DNA of 64,000 nt from NCBI GenBank assembly GCA_964630925.1, contig CAZVZK010000039.1:1-64000 (forward strand), read 5' to 3'. Under the pieces are notes generated by a model, which was not told the origin of the DNA, searched no databases, and saw nothing but the letters and a program-made list of their open reading frames with translations. Below, piece by piece: positions 51,401 through 59,208 of this stretch; position 1 is the first letter of the stretch, and the number at the start of each line of letters is the position of its first letter. The translations under genes were made by a program, and so were the position numbers. The DNA is from RGDT01 sp964630925 (GTDB lineage: Bacteria; Planctomycetota; Planctomycetia; Gemmatales; Gemmataceae).

Positions 51401-52531
51401 CCCCAGGCCCTCGCGCTCGGGGCCGATCTGGCCATCGCCGCCGGCGACACCGCCGCGCTGTCCGAGGCCGACGCCTGGCTGACGGCCCTGGAGAAGGCGG
51501 CCCCCGATTCGCCGGCCGTCGGCCTGCTCCGGGCCCGCCTCCTCCTGAGGCGCAAGCCCCCCGAGGCCCGCAAGGCCGTCGCCGCCCTCGTCGCCAAGCA
51601 CCCAGACAGTGAGCCGCTCCGCCAGGTCCTGCTCGAGCTGGCCCTGGACGCGAAGGACACGGCAGGCGCCGAGGCGGGCGTGACCGAATGGCGGGCGAGG
51701 AAGCCCGATTCCGCCGCGGCCCGGGGGGCGGCGATCCGCCTGCTGGCACTCTCCGGCAAGTTGCCCGAGGCCAAGGCCCTCGCGGCGGAGACCCACGCGG
51801 TGTTGATGAAGCGGTACGATGAGCAGGCGGCCAAGGCCAAGCCCCCGGCGGGCACCCCCCCGGAGGAGTGGAAGAAGAAAGCCGCCGAGGCGCGGGCGGC
51901 CAGGTCCCGCGACATCCGGGCCGGCCTCATCAAGCCCTTGCTCCTCGCCCGCGCCTTCGCCGCCGCGTCGGCGGCCGCGGACGAGGTCCTCGCCGAGGCC
52001 CCGGAGCACCTGGGGGCACTGAACCTCGCCGGCGAGGCCGCCTTCGGCCGCGAGGACTGGAAGGCCGCACGCGGCGTGTACGAGCGTATTCACAAACTGG
52101 CCCCGAAGGCCGGCATCGCGGCGAACAACCTCGCCTGGCTCCTGGTCGAGAAGGCCGGCGATCCGGCCAGGGCCCGCGAGGTGATCGAGCCGCTGCTCAA
52201 CGGCACGCACTCGGGCAAGCCCCTGGCCGGGGACCGGATCGACGCCGAGGTACTAGACACGGTCGGCCTCGTCTACCGCACCGCGAAGGACCAGGCCGGG
52301 TTGGAGAGGGCGAAGCTCCTGCTGACGGCCGGCCGGCGGCGTTACGCCGACGACCCACGGCTTGCCCTGCACCTCGGCCACATCCTCGCGGCCCTGGAGG
52401 ACGCCAGGCCGGCGCGGGAGATGTTCCAGACGGCCATCCGCCTCGCCGGGCAGGAGGGCGCCCTCGACGCGGCCCAGCGCGGCGCCATCGTCAAGGAGGC
52501 GGAGGCCGCCCTGAAGAAGGTGCCGCGGTGA
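48482..52531 (+). CDS. Giant membrane-anchored TPR protein, 1349 aa
   Basis: Last gene of the plus-strand exosortase run, 23 bases after the EpsI-like stop. One N-terminal membrane span (VGIVALVVAVLGGGAVGYFAFF, about residues 10-31), and the rest is almost all helical repeats of TPR/PrsT-like type: ALKAGERALKAGDEAFADD, YLSLGRPGQALTRLGRLLA, EAAFGREDWKAARGVYERIH and AGIAANNLAWLLVEKAGDPA near the C-terminus. PrsT-like TPR proteins are known partners of PEP-CTERM/exosortase loci, which fits. It could scaffold export or assembly of the surface protein. No catalytic motif seen. Confidence 0.85.
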   Translation: MSQSISWGKVGIVALVVAVLGGGAVGYFAFFHNLNERALKAGERALKAGDEAFADDPGKAALRYEEAVLQARKVLDDIDRQLGTGVKSQAEGQRLGFLQGWALWLKARALRDHAFAAAAADGKPLAETADGTLGGTFRSVGSIPDPEERREAIRCLQIASRMRPDDGEVQREALRIATMSSPPDWRFIEAVCKQTLELVDADDTRALYQMALLHYEQAPVDAKGRQGPPPPLEKRSAKRMKESRDYLERAQKTKNARYWRTAEMQARITRWMRDFGATRPEDRRKEDAALKALLAEGLKKGEDEKATATLLPSDVRALLALHQMALTEEARNALKEDGAAKNVTAQLGGILALCARFAGKSAGRPVLEECARAATAALDAARPSLRSADDAWDAKVAQAAALAERARDAGVVRPEMYAALVRFFGREAFLHGRKGDKARQKKSAEAADRWLEDGLARGQKAGLSPEQLGDLHALAAERKAQKGEGADKLKAHLDVLLKARSKDAQALGKFIEGISLERQGRLAAAARRFEEAEALASPSTRTDAALASLYLSLGRPGQALTRLGRLLAAYKRLDDLTEQERAWASEFIRSKEDLQLQYVTASLDAALANIQTELARSPGRPVPPETHEPLRKQAAAAAAELPAGSPQARSARLATIRYLTFLGKKEEVRKELAAFDKAFPGDSGALPSRVTLTMLPEAGVKDDPKAAEARRVAADALIQAHLKANPADTGAKLQWATWLSRTGRADKAVAYLKDAANFPESAGEDYRRVLALALIGSGDQAGGAEVLRQLPASPLTDLALIRLASAGERDKLVAEALARHERDGLVRCMAGAVELEKGKFAEAAESFFKALEFVNARHAAERGLQQALVAHASKDPNAARTQITRMLGQAPDEKALYLAYAYASLLLDDLGQPFQAWENVRNMATALRSWETLLKSPSAGLLTRAELWRLAGRPDLALAEARRAIGDKDRPPTPQALALGADLAIAAGDTAALSEADAWLTALEKAAPDSPAVGLLRARLLLRRKPPEARKAVAALVAKHPDSEPLRQVLLELALDAKDTAGAEAGVTEWRARKPDSAAARGAAIRLLALSGKLPEAKALAAETHAVLMKRYDEQAAKAKPPAGTPPEEWKKKAAEARAARSRDIRAGLIKPLLLARAFAAASAAADEVLAEAPEHLGALNLAGEAAFGREDWKAARGVYERIHKLAPKAGIAANNLAWLLVEKAGDPARAREVIEPLLNGTHSGKPLAGDRIDAEVLDTVGLVYRTAKDQAGLERAKLLLTAGRRRYADDPRLALHLGHILAALEDARPAREMFQTAIRLAGQEGALDAAQRGAIVKEAEAALKKVPR

Positions 52532-52543
52532 CGGCGGATCTGG

Positions 52544-53407
52544 TCAGCGGAAGGGGAGGGGCGACGGCATCAGGTCGGCGCCGCCGCCACGCTCGTTGAT
52601 CCGGGGCCGCGGGGCGGGGTCCGAGACGCCGCCTCCGACGGGGGCGGCCTCCTCATGGCGGGCCTGCATCACGCCATCGCCGTGGCGGGGCTCGGGCGCG
52701 TCACGCTCGAGCTTGGCGAGGGCGGCGCGGGCGACGTGCATCTCCGGCTCCGCACGGAGGGCGAGGCGGTACGCCCGGCGGGCCTCCTCGCGCTTGCCCT
52801 GGGTGGTGTAGAGGAAGGCCATGTTGGCCTGGGCCTGCGCCTCGGGCAGGACCTGCGTGAACGCCTCGAACGCCTCCATGTAGCGCGACTGGAGCCCGAG
52901 CACCAGGCCGAGGTTGACCCAGGCGCGCTTGTGCTTGGCGTCCATGCGGATCGCCTGGCGGAGGTAGCCCTCGGCGTCGGCGGGCTTGCCCTGGGCGTAG
53001 GCGAGGTAGCCCATGTCGTTGTAGAGCTCGGGGTCGTTGGGGCGTGCGGAGATGGCCCTCTGGAACTCCTCGCGGGAGCGGATGCCCTCCCCGTTGCGGC
53101 CGTAGAGGATGGCGAGGCGTCGGCTGATGGCGTGGTCTCGCGAGCCGGCCGCCCGCGCCTTCTCGAAGAGGGCGACGGCCTGCAGGTCGTCGCCGGACTT
53201 GTACAGGGTCTCGGCGGTGGCGAGGCAGAGGGGGGCGGCCTCGGCGGCGGACAGCTCACGCGCCTTCTTCACGCCCGCGCTCGCCGGCAGGGGGGGCACC
53301 TCCTGTGCCTGGGCCGGGGCAGGCGGCCGCAGGAACGTCATGCAGCCGGCCGGGGCGAACATCGCCAGCGCGCCGACGCAGGCGAGCCACACTCTCCGCG
53401 TCCTCAT
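52544..53407 (-). CDS. TadD-like TPR lipoprotein, 287 aa
   Basis: Lipoprotein signal MRTRRVWLACVGALAMFAPAG followed by the lipobox Cys at about residue 22 (APAGCMTF). Several TPRs follow: YLAYAQGKPADAEGYLRQAI, WVNLGLVLGLQSRYMEAFEA, FLYTTQGKREEARRAYRLAL. TadD, the pilotin-like lipoprotein of Tad secretion systems, has this architecture, and it is the third gene of a secretin operon, which supports that reading. The C-terminus is low-complexity and charged. It converges with the giant TPR gene after 12 bases. Confidence 0.75.
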   Translation of the reverse strand: MRTRRVWLACVGALAMFAPAGCMTFLRPPAPAQAQEVPPLPASAGVKKARELSAAEAAPLCLATAETLYKSGDDLQAVALFEKARAAGSRDHAISRRLAILYGRNGEGIRSREEFQRAISARPNDPELYNDMGYLAYAQGKPADAEGYLRQAIRMDAKHKRAWVNLGLVLGLQSRYMEAFEAFTQVLPEAQAQANMAFLYTTQGKREEARRAYRLALRAEPEMHVARAALAKLERDAPEPRHGDGVMQARHEEAAPVGGGVSDPAPRPRINERGGGADLMPSPLPFR

Positions 53408-53420
53408 CGGGCCACTCCTC

Positions 53421-53440
53421 GCGGCCCGCCGGCGGGCCGC
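53421..53440. repeat. 20 bp perfect palindrome
   Basis: GCGGCCCGCCGGCGGGCCGC reads the same on both strands. It lies 14 bases upstream of the TadD-like start, in the gap after the OmpA-like gene, and could be an operator or an RNA hairpin. Confidence 0.5.
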
Positions 53441-53468
53441 TGCCAATGCGTGGGAATGATCGAGGCGG

Positions 53469-53494
53469 CCCGGCCGGCACGTGGGCCGGCCGGG
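53469..53494 (-). terminator. GGCCGGCC hairpin after the OmpA-like gene
   Basis: CCCGGCCGGC (53469-53478) pairs with GCCGGCCGGG (53485-53494) across 6 bases, 8 bases beyond the stop at 53503. The same arms occur after the secretin gene. No T-run, so it may be a processing or stabilising structure rather than a terminator. Confidence 0.5.
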
Positions 53495-53502
53495 CGTATT
53501 CA

Positions 53503-54135
53503 TCATCGGCCGAATCCGCCCACGAATCCGGACGGCGTGATGGGGACGAAGGGCGGGGTCCCGAATCCGGGCACGCCGCCGCCGAGGCTGCCGGGGAAGC
53601 TGCCGCCCCCGCCCCCCCCGTTGCTGCGGCGGATGTAGCCCTGATACAGCGGCTCGATCTCCTCGCCGTACAGGTGGCCGGCGTCGCTGAACCCGACGAC
53701 GACGCGGCGCTCCGGGTCGGGGATGCCGGCGGCGCGGAGGGCGCCGACGACGAACTCCCGACGCTGGGAGTTGAGGGCGTCGTTGCCCGGGGACTCCTCG
53801 ATGAGGACGTTGAACGGCACCTCGTGCAGGTGGGCGGCGATCCGCCTGAGGTGGGCGGAGCCCCACGGGCCGGGCAGCGGGCCGTTCTGCGCCCACTCGT
53901 ACGAGTAGATGACGTACTTGTCGGCCTCGGCCTTGAAGACCTGGGCGTCGATCCAGCCGTTCACGTAGGTGCCGGCCACGGGGGGCGCGGGCTCGACGTG
54001 CTTGACGTGTCGCGGGCTGTCGCGGAGGATCTGGCCGCGGGCCGCAGGGTCGCAGCCGCCGAGGAGGGCCGGGGCCAGGGCGCCGAGGCCCAGGCCGAGC
54101 CAGCGCCCGTGCAAGGACAGCCAGCGTGGGATCAT
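53503..54135 (-). CDS. OmpA/CpaD-like lipoprotein, 210 aa
   Basis: Lipoprotein signal with the lipobox ALLGGC (Cys about residue 28). The centre reads like the OmpA-type fold of CpaD, a Tad secretion partner: LRRIAAHLHEVPFNVLIEE, then NSQRREFVVGALRAAGI and RVVVGFSDAG, matching the R..V...L...GI pattern. The C-terminus is Gly/Pro/Phe-rich and probably disordered (GGGGGGSFPGSLGGGVPGFG). The position between the secretin and the TadD-like gene supports a role in secretin assembly or cell-wall anchoring. Assignment to CpaD is inference. Confidence 0.6.
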   Translation of the reverse strand: MIPRWLSLHGRWLGLGLGALAPALLGGCDPAARGQILRDSPRHVKHVEPAPPVAGTYVNGWIDAQVFKAEADKYVIYSYEWAQNGPLPGPWGSAHLRRIAAHLHEVPFNVLIEESPGNDALNSQRREFVVGALRAAGIPDPERRVVVGFSDAGHLYGEEIEPLYQGYIRRSNGGGGGGSFPGSLGGGVPGFGTPPFVPITPSGFVGGFGR

Positions 54136-54157
54136 GACGGACTCCTCATCGGAGGGG

Positions 54158-54180
54158 CCCGGCCGGCGGGGCCGGCCGGG
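54158..54180 (-). terminator. GGCCGGCC hairpin after the secretin gene
   Basis: CCCGGCCGGC (54158-54167) pairs perfectly with GCCGGCCGGG (54171-54180) across a 3-base loop, 12 bases beyond the secretin stop. Identical arms to 53469-53494. Confidence 0.5.
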
Positions 54181-54192
54181 GTGTGGGGTGGG

Positions 54193-56535
54193 TCAGTTCG
54201 GCTTGGAGTAGGGCGAGGGCAGGGCGTAGGGGCGGACCACGCCCGACGTGGGCAGGAGCACGGGGGCGGGCGGGGGCATCCGGTTGGGCTGGGGCGTGGC
54301 GTCGCCGGCGGCGGCCGGCTGGAGCATGGGGACGGAGACCGGCACCGGCTGCATCAGGGGCGAGGGGCCGGCGGCGGGCGGGATGAAGGAGCCGGCGGGC
54401 CTGGGCGCCGGCAGGGGCTCGGGCGGCCGGGCGGGGGCGACCACCGGGGTCGGCGGCAGGGGCGAGGGCCGTGCGGGGGCCATCACCGGGCCGGCGGGCG
54501 GCATCGGGGGCGGGGGCGTGCCGGGGCCGCCGGGGGCCGCCGGGGCGCCCGCCGAGGGGATGGCCGACAGGGGGGCGGGGACACCGTCGGAGAAGCCGGA
54601 GGGCCCGTAGACGTAGTTGCTCTCGAGGACGTGGTAGGCCTTCATGCGGCCGACGGTGTTGCGGACGGAGGCGCGGTAGTCGACGCCCTTCTTGCTCTCG
54701 AGGCGGCCGCAGACGTAGAACTCGAGGTCGCTGGGCTCAAGGAGGTCGGAGCCGGGCAGGGGCAGCATCTCCTTCTTGTCGAGCGGGTGGACCAGCTCCG
54801 GGGTGATGAGCACCACCAGCTCCTGCTCGGCGCTCTGGATCCTGTCATACCCGAAGATGCGGTTGAGGACGGGCAGGTCGCCGATGCCGGGGACGCGGTC
54901 GGCCTGGGAGCCGAGGTTGTTCTGGATGAGGCCCGCCACGGCGAGGGTCTGGCCGCCGCGTAGCTCGACGGTGGTGTTGAAGTTGCGGGTGTTGAGGCCC
55001 GGCACGCCGGCCCCGCCGATGTTGGCCCCGGCGGCGATGTCGCGGGTGCTGACGTTGGCCTGGACCTGGAGGCGGATGCGGTCGCGGTCCACGATGTACG
55101 GGGTGAAGCTGAGCTGGACGCCGTAGGGCACGTAGTTGACGCCCTGGAGGACGCCGCCCCCTCCGTTGCCGTTGCCGCCGTTGCCGATGCCCGAGGTGAT
55201 GGGCACGGGGAACTGGCCGCCGGCCTGGAAGTTGGCCGACTGCCCGTGGAGGGCGACGAGGTTGGGCTCGGCCAGGGAGCGGGCGTAGCTCAGCTCGCGG
55301 AGGGCGTTGATGGCGAGGGGGATCTGGCCGCCGTCGAGGTTGACCGGCAGGTTGTTGGTGACCGCGCCGAGCAGGCCGAGGCCGCCGGCCGCGCCGCCGA
55401 AGCCGCCGAAGCCGGCGCCGAGGCCGCTGCCGGCGCTGGTGACGGCGCCGCTGCCGCCCAGGGCGATGTTGCCCGTGCGCTGGTTGAAGACGGTGACGCC
55501 GTTGTTGTTCGTGATGCTGAAGTTCAGGCCGATGCTGCGGGCGGCGGAGCGGTTGACCTCCGCGACGATGACCTTGAGCATGACCTGCTGCTCGCCGGGG
55601 ACTCGGAGGAGGTTGATGATGTTCGGGCCGCCGGCGACCAGGAAGTCCGCCAGGCCGGGGACCGCGTTGTTGGGGTTGTTCGGGTCGGGGCGGTAATCGA
55701 CGTTGATGCTGTTGACCGGGATCGTCGGGGCCTGGCCCGGGGCGTTGGCGCGGACGATGCGCAGGATCTGGGTGCCCTCGTAGGTGTCCTTGGCCTGGCC
55801 GGCGACGGCGATCTTGTCGCCCACCAGGCTGAGCTTGACGTGGCTGTCGCAGAACAGGTCGTTGATCTCCTTCTCGAGGGCCTTGAAGGCGCGTTCGAGA
55901 CGCTGCTTCTCCTCCGGGTCGGGCAGGACGCGGACGAGGTAGCTGAGGGTCTTCTGCGCCTTGTCCTTGGGGTCCTCGAAGGTGAGGTTCAGGACGGTGG
56001 TGCCGACGCGCATGCCCTGGAGGCTGAGCTGTCGGGGCTCGAGGGTGTCCGCCGTCACGATGCGCTCGTCGGCGATCTGGATCTTCTTCGGTGTCTCCTT
56101 GAGCACCATGAGGCGGGTCCGCTTCTCGACGATGTCGAGGGTGTTCCGCGGGTCGATGAACTTCTCGACGAAGCGCCCGTACTCCTTCAGCTCCTCCGGG
56201 GTCGGGTTCGGCGTGGCGCCGAACCCGCCGTCGCCCATGCGGGACAGGCGCGGCCTGTCGGCCAGGGGGCCTCCGTCGGCCTTGGGGGCGGGCAGCTCGC
56301 CGGGCTTCTCGGCGGGCTTCTCATCCTTCTTGCCCTTGTCGTCGGGCTGGCGGTAGGCCGCGTGGACGACCTTCCCCTGGCCGGCGGTGTCGATGGCAGG
56401 CGGCGGCTGGAACTGCAAGGAGCGGGCCGTGGCGCAGGCCAGGAGGAAGGCCGGGATGGCGGCGACCCAACGGAGCCGACGCCAGCCGGCCTGCGTGCCG
56501 GACGGGCGCTCGCTGTCGCGGAGACGGTCTCGCAT
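54193..56535 (-). CDS. Secretin of a Tad/type II-like system (CpaC/RcpA-like), 780 aa
   Basis: Outer-membrane channel subunit. After a signal peptide (WVAAIPAFLLACATARSLQF) come an N-terminal pilus-associated domain (about residues 130-215), a BON-type segment (HVKLSLVGDKIAVAGQAKD, about 230-250), and the secretin core (about 315-585): QQVMLKVIVAEVNRSAARSI, LAEPNLVALHGQSANFQAGG, VPYGVQLSFTPYIVD, VPGIGDLPVLNRIFGY, ELVVLITPELV. A long Pro/Ala tail follows (about 648-765). BON plus secretin is the CpaC/RcpA order. First gene of a three-gene operon. It is longer than typical CpaC because of the tail and a Gly-rich insert near 365-385. Confidence 0.9.
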   Translation of the reverse strand: MRDRLRDSERPSGTQAGWRRLRWVAAIPAFLLACATARSLQFQPPPAIDTAGQGKVVHAAYRQPDDKGKKDEKPAEKPGELPAPKADGGPLADRPRLSRMGDGGFGATPNPTPEELKEYGRFVEKFIDPRNTLDIVEKRTRLMVLKETPKKIQIADERIVTADTLEPRQLSLQGMRVGTTVLNLTFEDPKDKAQKTLSYLVRVLPDPEEKQRLERAFKALEKEINDLFCDSHVKLSLVGDKIAVAGQAKDTYEGTQILRIVRANAPGQAPTIPVNSINVDYRPDPNNPNNAVPGLADFLVAGGPNIINLLRVPGEQQVMLKVIVAEVNRSAARSIGLNFSITNNNGVTVFNQRTGNIALGGSGAVTSAGSGLGAGFGGFGGAAGGLGLLGAVTNNLPVNLDGGQIPLAINALRELSYARSLAEPNLVALHGQSANFQAGGQFPVPITSGIGNGGNGNGGGGVLQGVNYVPYGVQLSFTPYIVDRDRIRLQVQANVSTRDIAAGANIGGAGVPGLNTRNFNTTVELRGGQTLAVAGLIQNNLGSQADRVPGIGDLPVLNRIFGYDRIQSAEQELVVLITPELVHPLDKKEMLPLPGSDLLEPSDLEFYVCGRLESKKGVDYRASVRNTVGRMKAYHVLESNYVYGPSGFSDGVPAPLSAIPSAGAPAAPGGPGTPPPPMPPAGPVMAPARPSPLPPTPVVAPARPPEPLPAPRPAGSFIPPAAGPSPLMQPVPVSVPMLQPAAAGDATPQPNRMPPPAPVLLPTSGVVRPYALPSPYSKPN

Positions 56536-57020
56536 GGGGTATCAATGCCTCCCGTGGACGGTTCCGAGGCCCGGCGTGCCGCCGGGTGTTGGCAAGTGGT
56601 CGCCGCCCGTACGTGAGCAGGGGCGTGCGCCTTCGGATTCAGTATCGGGGCCCAAGGCCCGCCACCTTTAGCCGCAGCTCCCGCAACCCCCGACTAACCG
56701 TGGAAGGCGCGACACACCCCCCATCTCGCCCAGATTGACATCGGCGTGGCCTGCCCTGTGATTTCGTGTAGATAATCGGTGAGCCGATGCGCACGGTGGG
56801 CCGGCGGGCGGACCGATACGTCGCCCGCGTGAGGCGGCACACACCGCCGGCCCACTTCCTACCGCCTGGCCCATCCGCACGCCGCTCAGGAGCTGTCTTG
56901 CGCCTCCTCTTGCTTCCCGACGACCACACCCGCCGCCTCTGATCCGTCATGGACCACTGCAAGAGCGTGTCCTGCGACGCCGGCGCCTTCCCTGCCGCCG
57001 TGGCGCTGGCTCGGGGCAGC
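56536..57020. other. 485 bp intergenic region upstream of the secretin gene
   Basis: Probably holds the secretin operon promoter, but I cannot point to convincing -35 and -10 boxes. GGGAGG lies about 14 bases before the secretin ATG on the minus strand. From about 56690 to 56800 the sequence is AT-richer. No gene, hairpin or repeat of note until the TIGR02996 remnant starts. Confidence 0.5.
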
Positions 57021-57237
57021 GGCGAACGCCTCCTCGCCCTGCTGGACGAACTTCGCGGCCTGCAGCGAGATGCGGCCGGGGAAGCCACGTGCCCACTCGA
57101 CGCGCGTCGTGATCTTCGCCAGCGGCTTGAGCCACTTCTTCCCGTTGGACGCGGATGAACGCCGCCCTGTCGGTGTCGCCGTGGTCGTCGAGCCAGTCGG
57201 CGTAGACGAGACGTGGGTTGTCGTCGGGGTTGGCGAC
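57021..57237 (-). pseudogene. Decayed TIGR02996 gene fragment with internal deletion
   Basis: Close copy of the 5' part of the intact gene at 57305-58759: bases 57021-57148 match 58433-58560 and 57149-57237 match about 58640-58726, so roughly 79 bases are missing inside. Long exact runs remain (for example around 57096-57136), but frame is lost and no start survives. It lies just downstream of the intact gene in the same orientation, so it is a broken tandem duplicate. Confidence 0.8.
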
Positions 57238-57304
57238 GATGGGTCGCGTCAGCGCCCCGAGTGGAGCGTCAGCGGATCTCGGCTTCGGTTCGCATAACCG
57301 CCCG

Positions 57305-58759
57305 TCACCTCTCCGTCACCACGCCGGCGGGGAAGGCGGCCTGCAACGCCCGCACCGCCTCCTTCTGCGCCTCATCGAACATGAAGTTCCCGACGCAGAG
57401 GCGGCGCAGCCCCCGAAGGCGCGGGCACGCCCCCAGCGCCTTCAGGTCGGACGGCTTCAGGTCGTTCCAAGAGAGATCCAGCTCGACGAGCCCGGCCAGG
57501 AACGGGGCGGACAGCAGGGCCTTCAGCGGCGGCCCGGTGAGGACGCAGTCGTGCAGCGAGAGCCGTCGGAGGCCCGGCAGGGCGGCAGCGGCCAGGGCCC
57601 TGGCGATGGCCTTCGGGCCGCTCGTGATCGTCAGCTCGCGCAGGCCGGCGCAGGCGGGCGTGGCCAGGACGGCCCGTAGGCCTTCCGAATCCTCGCCGCC
57701 CACGAGAAGCGAGCGCAGGCCGGCCAACAGAGGCGCGTCGGCCAGCGTCCCCGCCCCCGTCACCGAGCCGCGGAGGTCGAGCCGCTCCAGCCCGGCCAGG
57801 TGCGGCGACGACACGAGGCCGGCGATGGCCTGCCCCTCGCCCCCCAGGACCATCAGCGTGCGCAGCCCGGACAGCGACGCGCACCGCCCGAGGGCCGTCA
57901 GGCCGGCGGCGGTCATCCGCCGCAGCGTGAGGGAGACGGAGCGGAGCGCGGGCCACTCTCCGGACGCGAAGGCCCGCGCCTCCTCGTCGCCCCCCTCCAG
58001 CTCGCTGACCTCCAGCGACTCCAGGCGTGCCGCCCCCTCCCAGCGTGCCAGCCTGGCGAGGGCGGCGGCGGTCAGCCCGGTGTCCTCCAACCCGAGGGTA
58101 GTGAGCGTGCCGGCGAACCGCCCGCCGAGGATCGCCTCCAGGCCCGCGTCGCCCAGGTCGTTGCCGCGCAGGTCGATCTCGCGCAGCCCGGCGAGGTGCG
58201 GCGAGGCGGCCAGGTCGCGGTAGCCGCCACGCATCTCGGCGAAGGCGAGATCGAGCCGCGTCAGCCCGGCCACATGCGGCGACTTCGCCAACGCCTGCAC
58301 ACGCGCCAGCCCCAGCCGGTGCGATCCCGCGTCGAGGGAACGCACCCTCGCCAGCGTCTTGCACTTCAGCATCTTCTCCCAGCCGTCCTTGGCCTGCAAC
58401 ACGCGGTACTCGCGCAAGGCCGGGGCGGCCGCGAACGCCTCCTCGCCCTGCTTGACGAACTTATCGGCCGGCAGAGAGATCCGGTCCGGGAATCCGCGCG
58501 CCCACTCGACGCGCGTCGTGATCTTCGCCAGCGGCTTGAGCCACTTCTTGGCGTTGGCCGCCAGGAGCCGCTCCGCCTCGCCCTCCAGGTCGTAACGCTC
58601 CGGCTCGTAGCGCCCCATCGACGCGAGGCGGCACTGAGCGCGAATGAACGCGGCCCGGTCCGGGTCGCCGTGGTCGTCGAGCCAGTCGGCGTAGACGAGA
58701 CGTGGGGCGTCGTCGGGGTTGGCGCGGATGTCCGCCATGAATGCTTCGTGCATGCCCAT
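57305..58759 (-). CDS. TIGR02996 domain protein with leucine-rich repeats, 484 aa
   Basis: The N-terminus has the clearest TIGR02996 domain of the window (FMADIRANPDDAPRLVYADW and LDDHGDPDRAAFIRAQCRLA, about residues 7-47). The following 100 residues include WLKPLAKITTRVEWARGFPD, typical of this family, and then leucine-rich repeats (LTRLDLAFAEMRGGYRDLA, LREIDLRGNDLGDAGLEAIL, LVELDLSWNDLKPSDLKAL). No signal peptide. It differs in subtype from the tandem pair at 38573/40115. A broken copy of its 5' part lies just downstream. Confidence 0.87.
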   Translation of the reverse strand: MGMHEAFMADIRANPDDAPRLVYADWLDDHGDPDRAAFIRAQCRLASMGRYEPERYDLEGEAERLLAANAKKWLKPLAKITTRVEWARGFPDRISLPADKFVKQGEEAFAAAPALREYRVLQAKDGWEKMLKCKTLARVRSLDAGSHRLGLARVQALAKSPHVAGLTRLDLAFAEMRGGYRDLAASPHLAGLREIDLRGNDLGDAGLEAILGGRFAGTLTTLGLEDTGLTAAALARLARWEGAARLESLEVSELEGGDEEARAFASGEWPALRSVSLTLRRMTAAGLTALGRCASLSGLRTLMVLGGEGQAIAGLVSSPHLAGLERLDLRGSVTGAGTLADAPLLAGLRSLLVGGEDSEGLRAVLATPACAGLRELTITSGPKAIARALAAAALPGLRRLSLHDCVLTGPPLKALLSAPFLAGLVELDLSWNDLKPSDLKALGACPRLRGLRRLCVGNFMFDEAQKEAVRALQAAFPAGVVTER

Positions 58760-58769
58760 CGGCGATCCC

Positions 58770-59156
58770 TCACCGGCGTTGAATCAAGTCCCATTTGTTG
58801 CCGTACAGATCGAGGAACACGCCGACGGTGCCCCACGCCTCCTCGCGCGGCCCCTCGACGAAGCGGACGCCGTGGGCCGTCAGGCGGGCGTGGTCGCGGG
58901 CGAAGTCGTCGGTGTGCAGGAACAGGAAGACGCGCCCGCCCGCCTGGTCGCCGACGCGGGCCGACTGGGCGTCATTGGCCGCCCTGGCGAGCAGCAGCGA
59001 CGGCCCGCCGCCGGGCGGCCCGACCAGCACCCAGCGCTTGCCGCCGCCGAGCGGCGTGTCCTCGCTGACGCGGAAGCCGAGCGCCTCGGTGAAGAAGCGG
59101 ATCGCCTCGTCGTATTCGCGGACGAGCAGGGCGACGTGAGCGATGGCCTGATGCAT
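58770..59156 (-). CDS. VOC (glyoxalase/bleomycin-resistance) family protein, 128 aa
   Basis: Single-domain member of the vicinal-oxygen-chelate superfamily. The start at 59156 (MHQAIAHVALLVREYDEAIR) opens the usual first beta-alpha unit with the metal His; FFTEALGFRVSEDTP follows, then RVFLFLHTDDFARDHARLTA and the second half ending VGVFLDLYGNKWDLIQ, with the conserved Glu position occupied by Asp. Substrate unknown; many such proteins are lyases or binding proteins. It lies 10 bases before the LRR gene start on the same strand. Confidence 0.85.
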   Translation of the reverse strand: MHQAIAHVALLVREYDEAIRFFTEALGFRVSEDTPLGGGKRWVLVGPPGGGPSLLLARAANDAQSARVGDQAGGRVFLFLHTDDFARDHARLTAHGVRFVEGPREEAWGTVGVFLDLYGNKWDLIQRR

Positions 59157-59179
59157 GTCCGGCCTCCCGTGGCCGGGGT

Positions 59180-59185
59180 ATTGTA
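59180..59185 (-). promoter_or_regulatory. -10-like TACAAT before the VOC gene
   Basis: Minus-strand CTACAATACCC, 23 bases before the ATG at 59156, the same undecamer and spacing as before phhB. Confidence 0.4.
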
Positions 59186-59208
59186 GTGGCCCAAGGGGGT
59201 GGGCGGCG

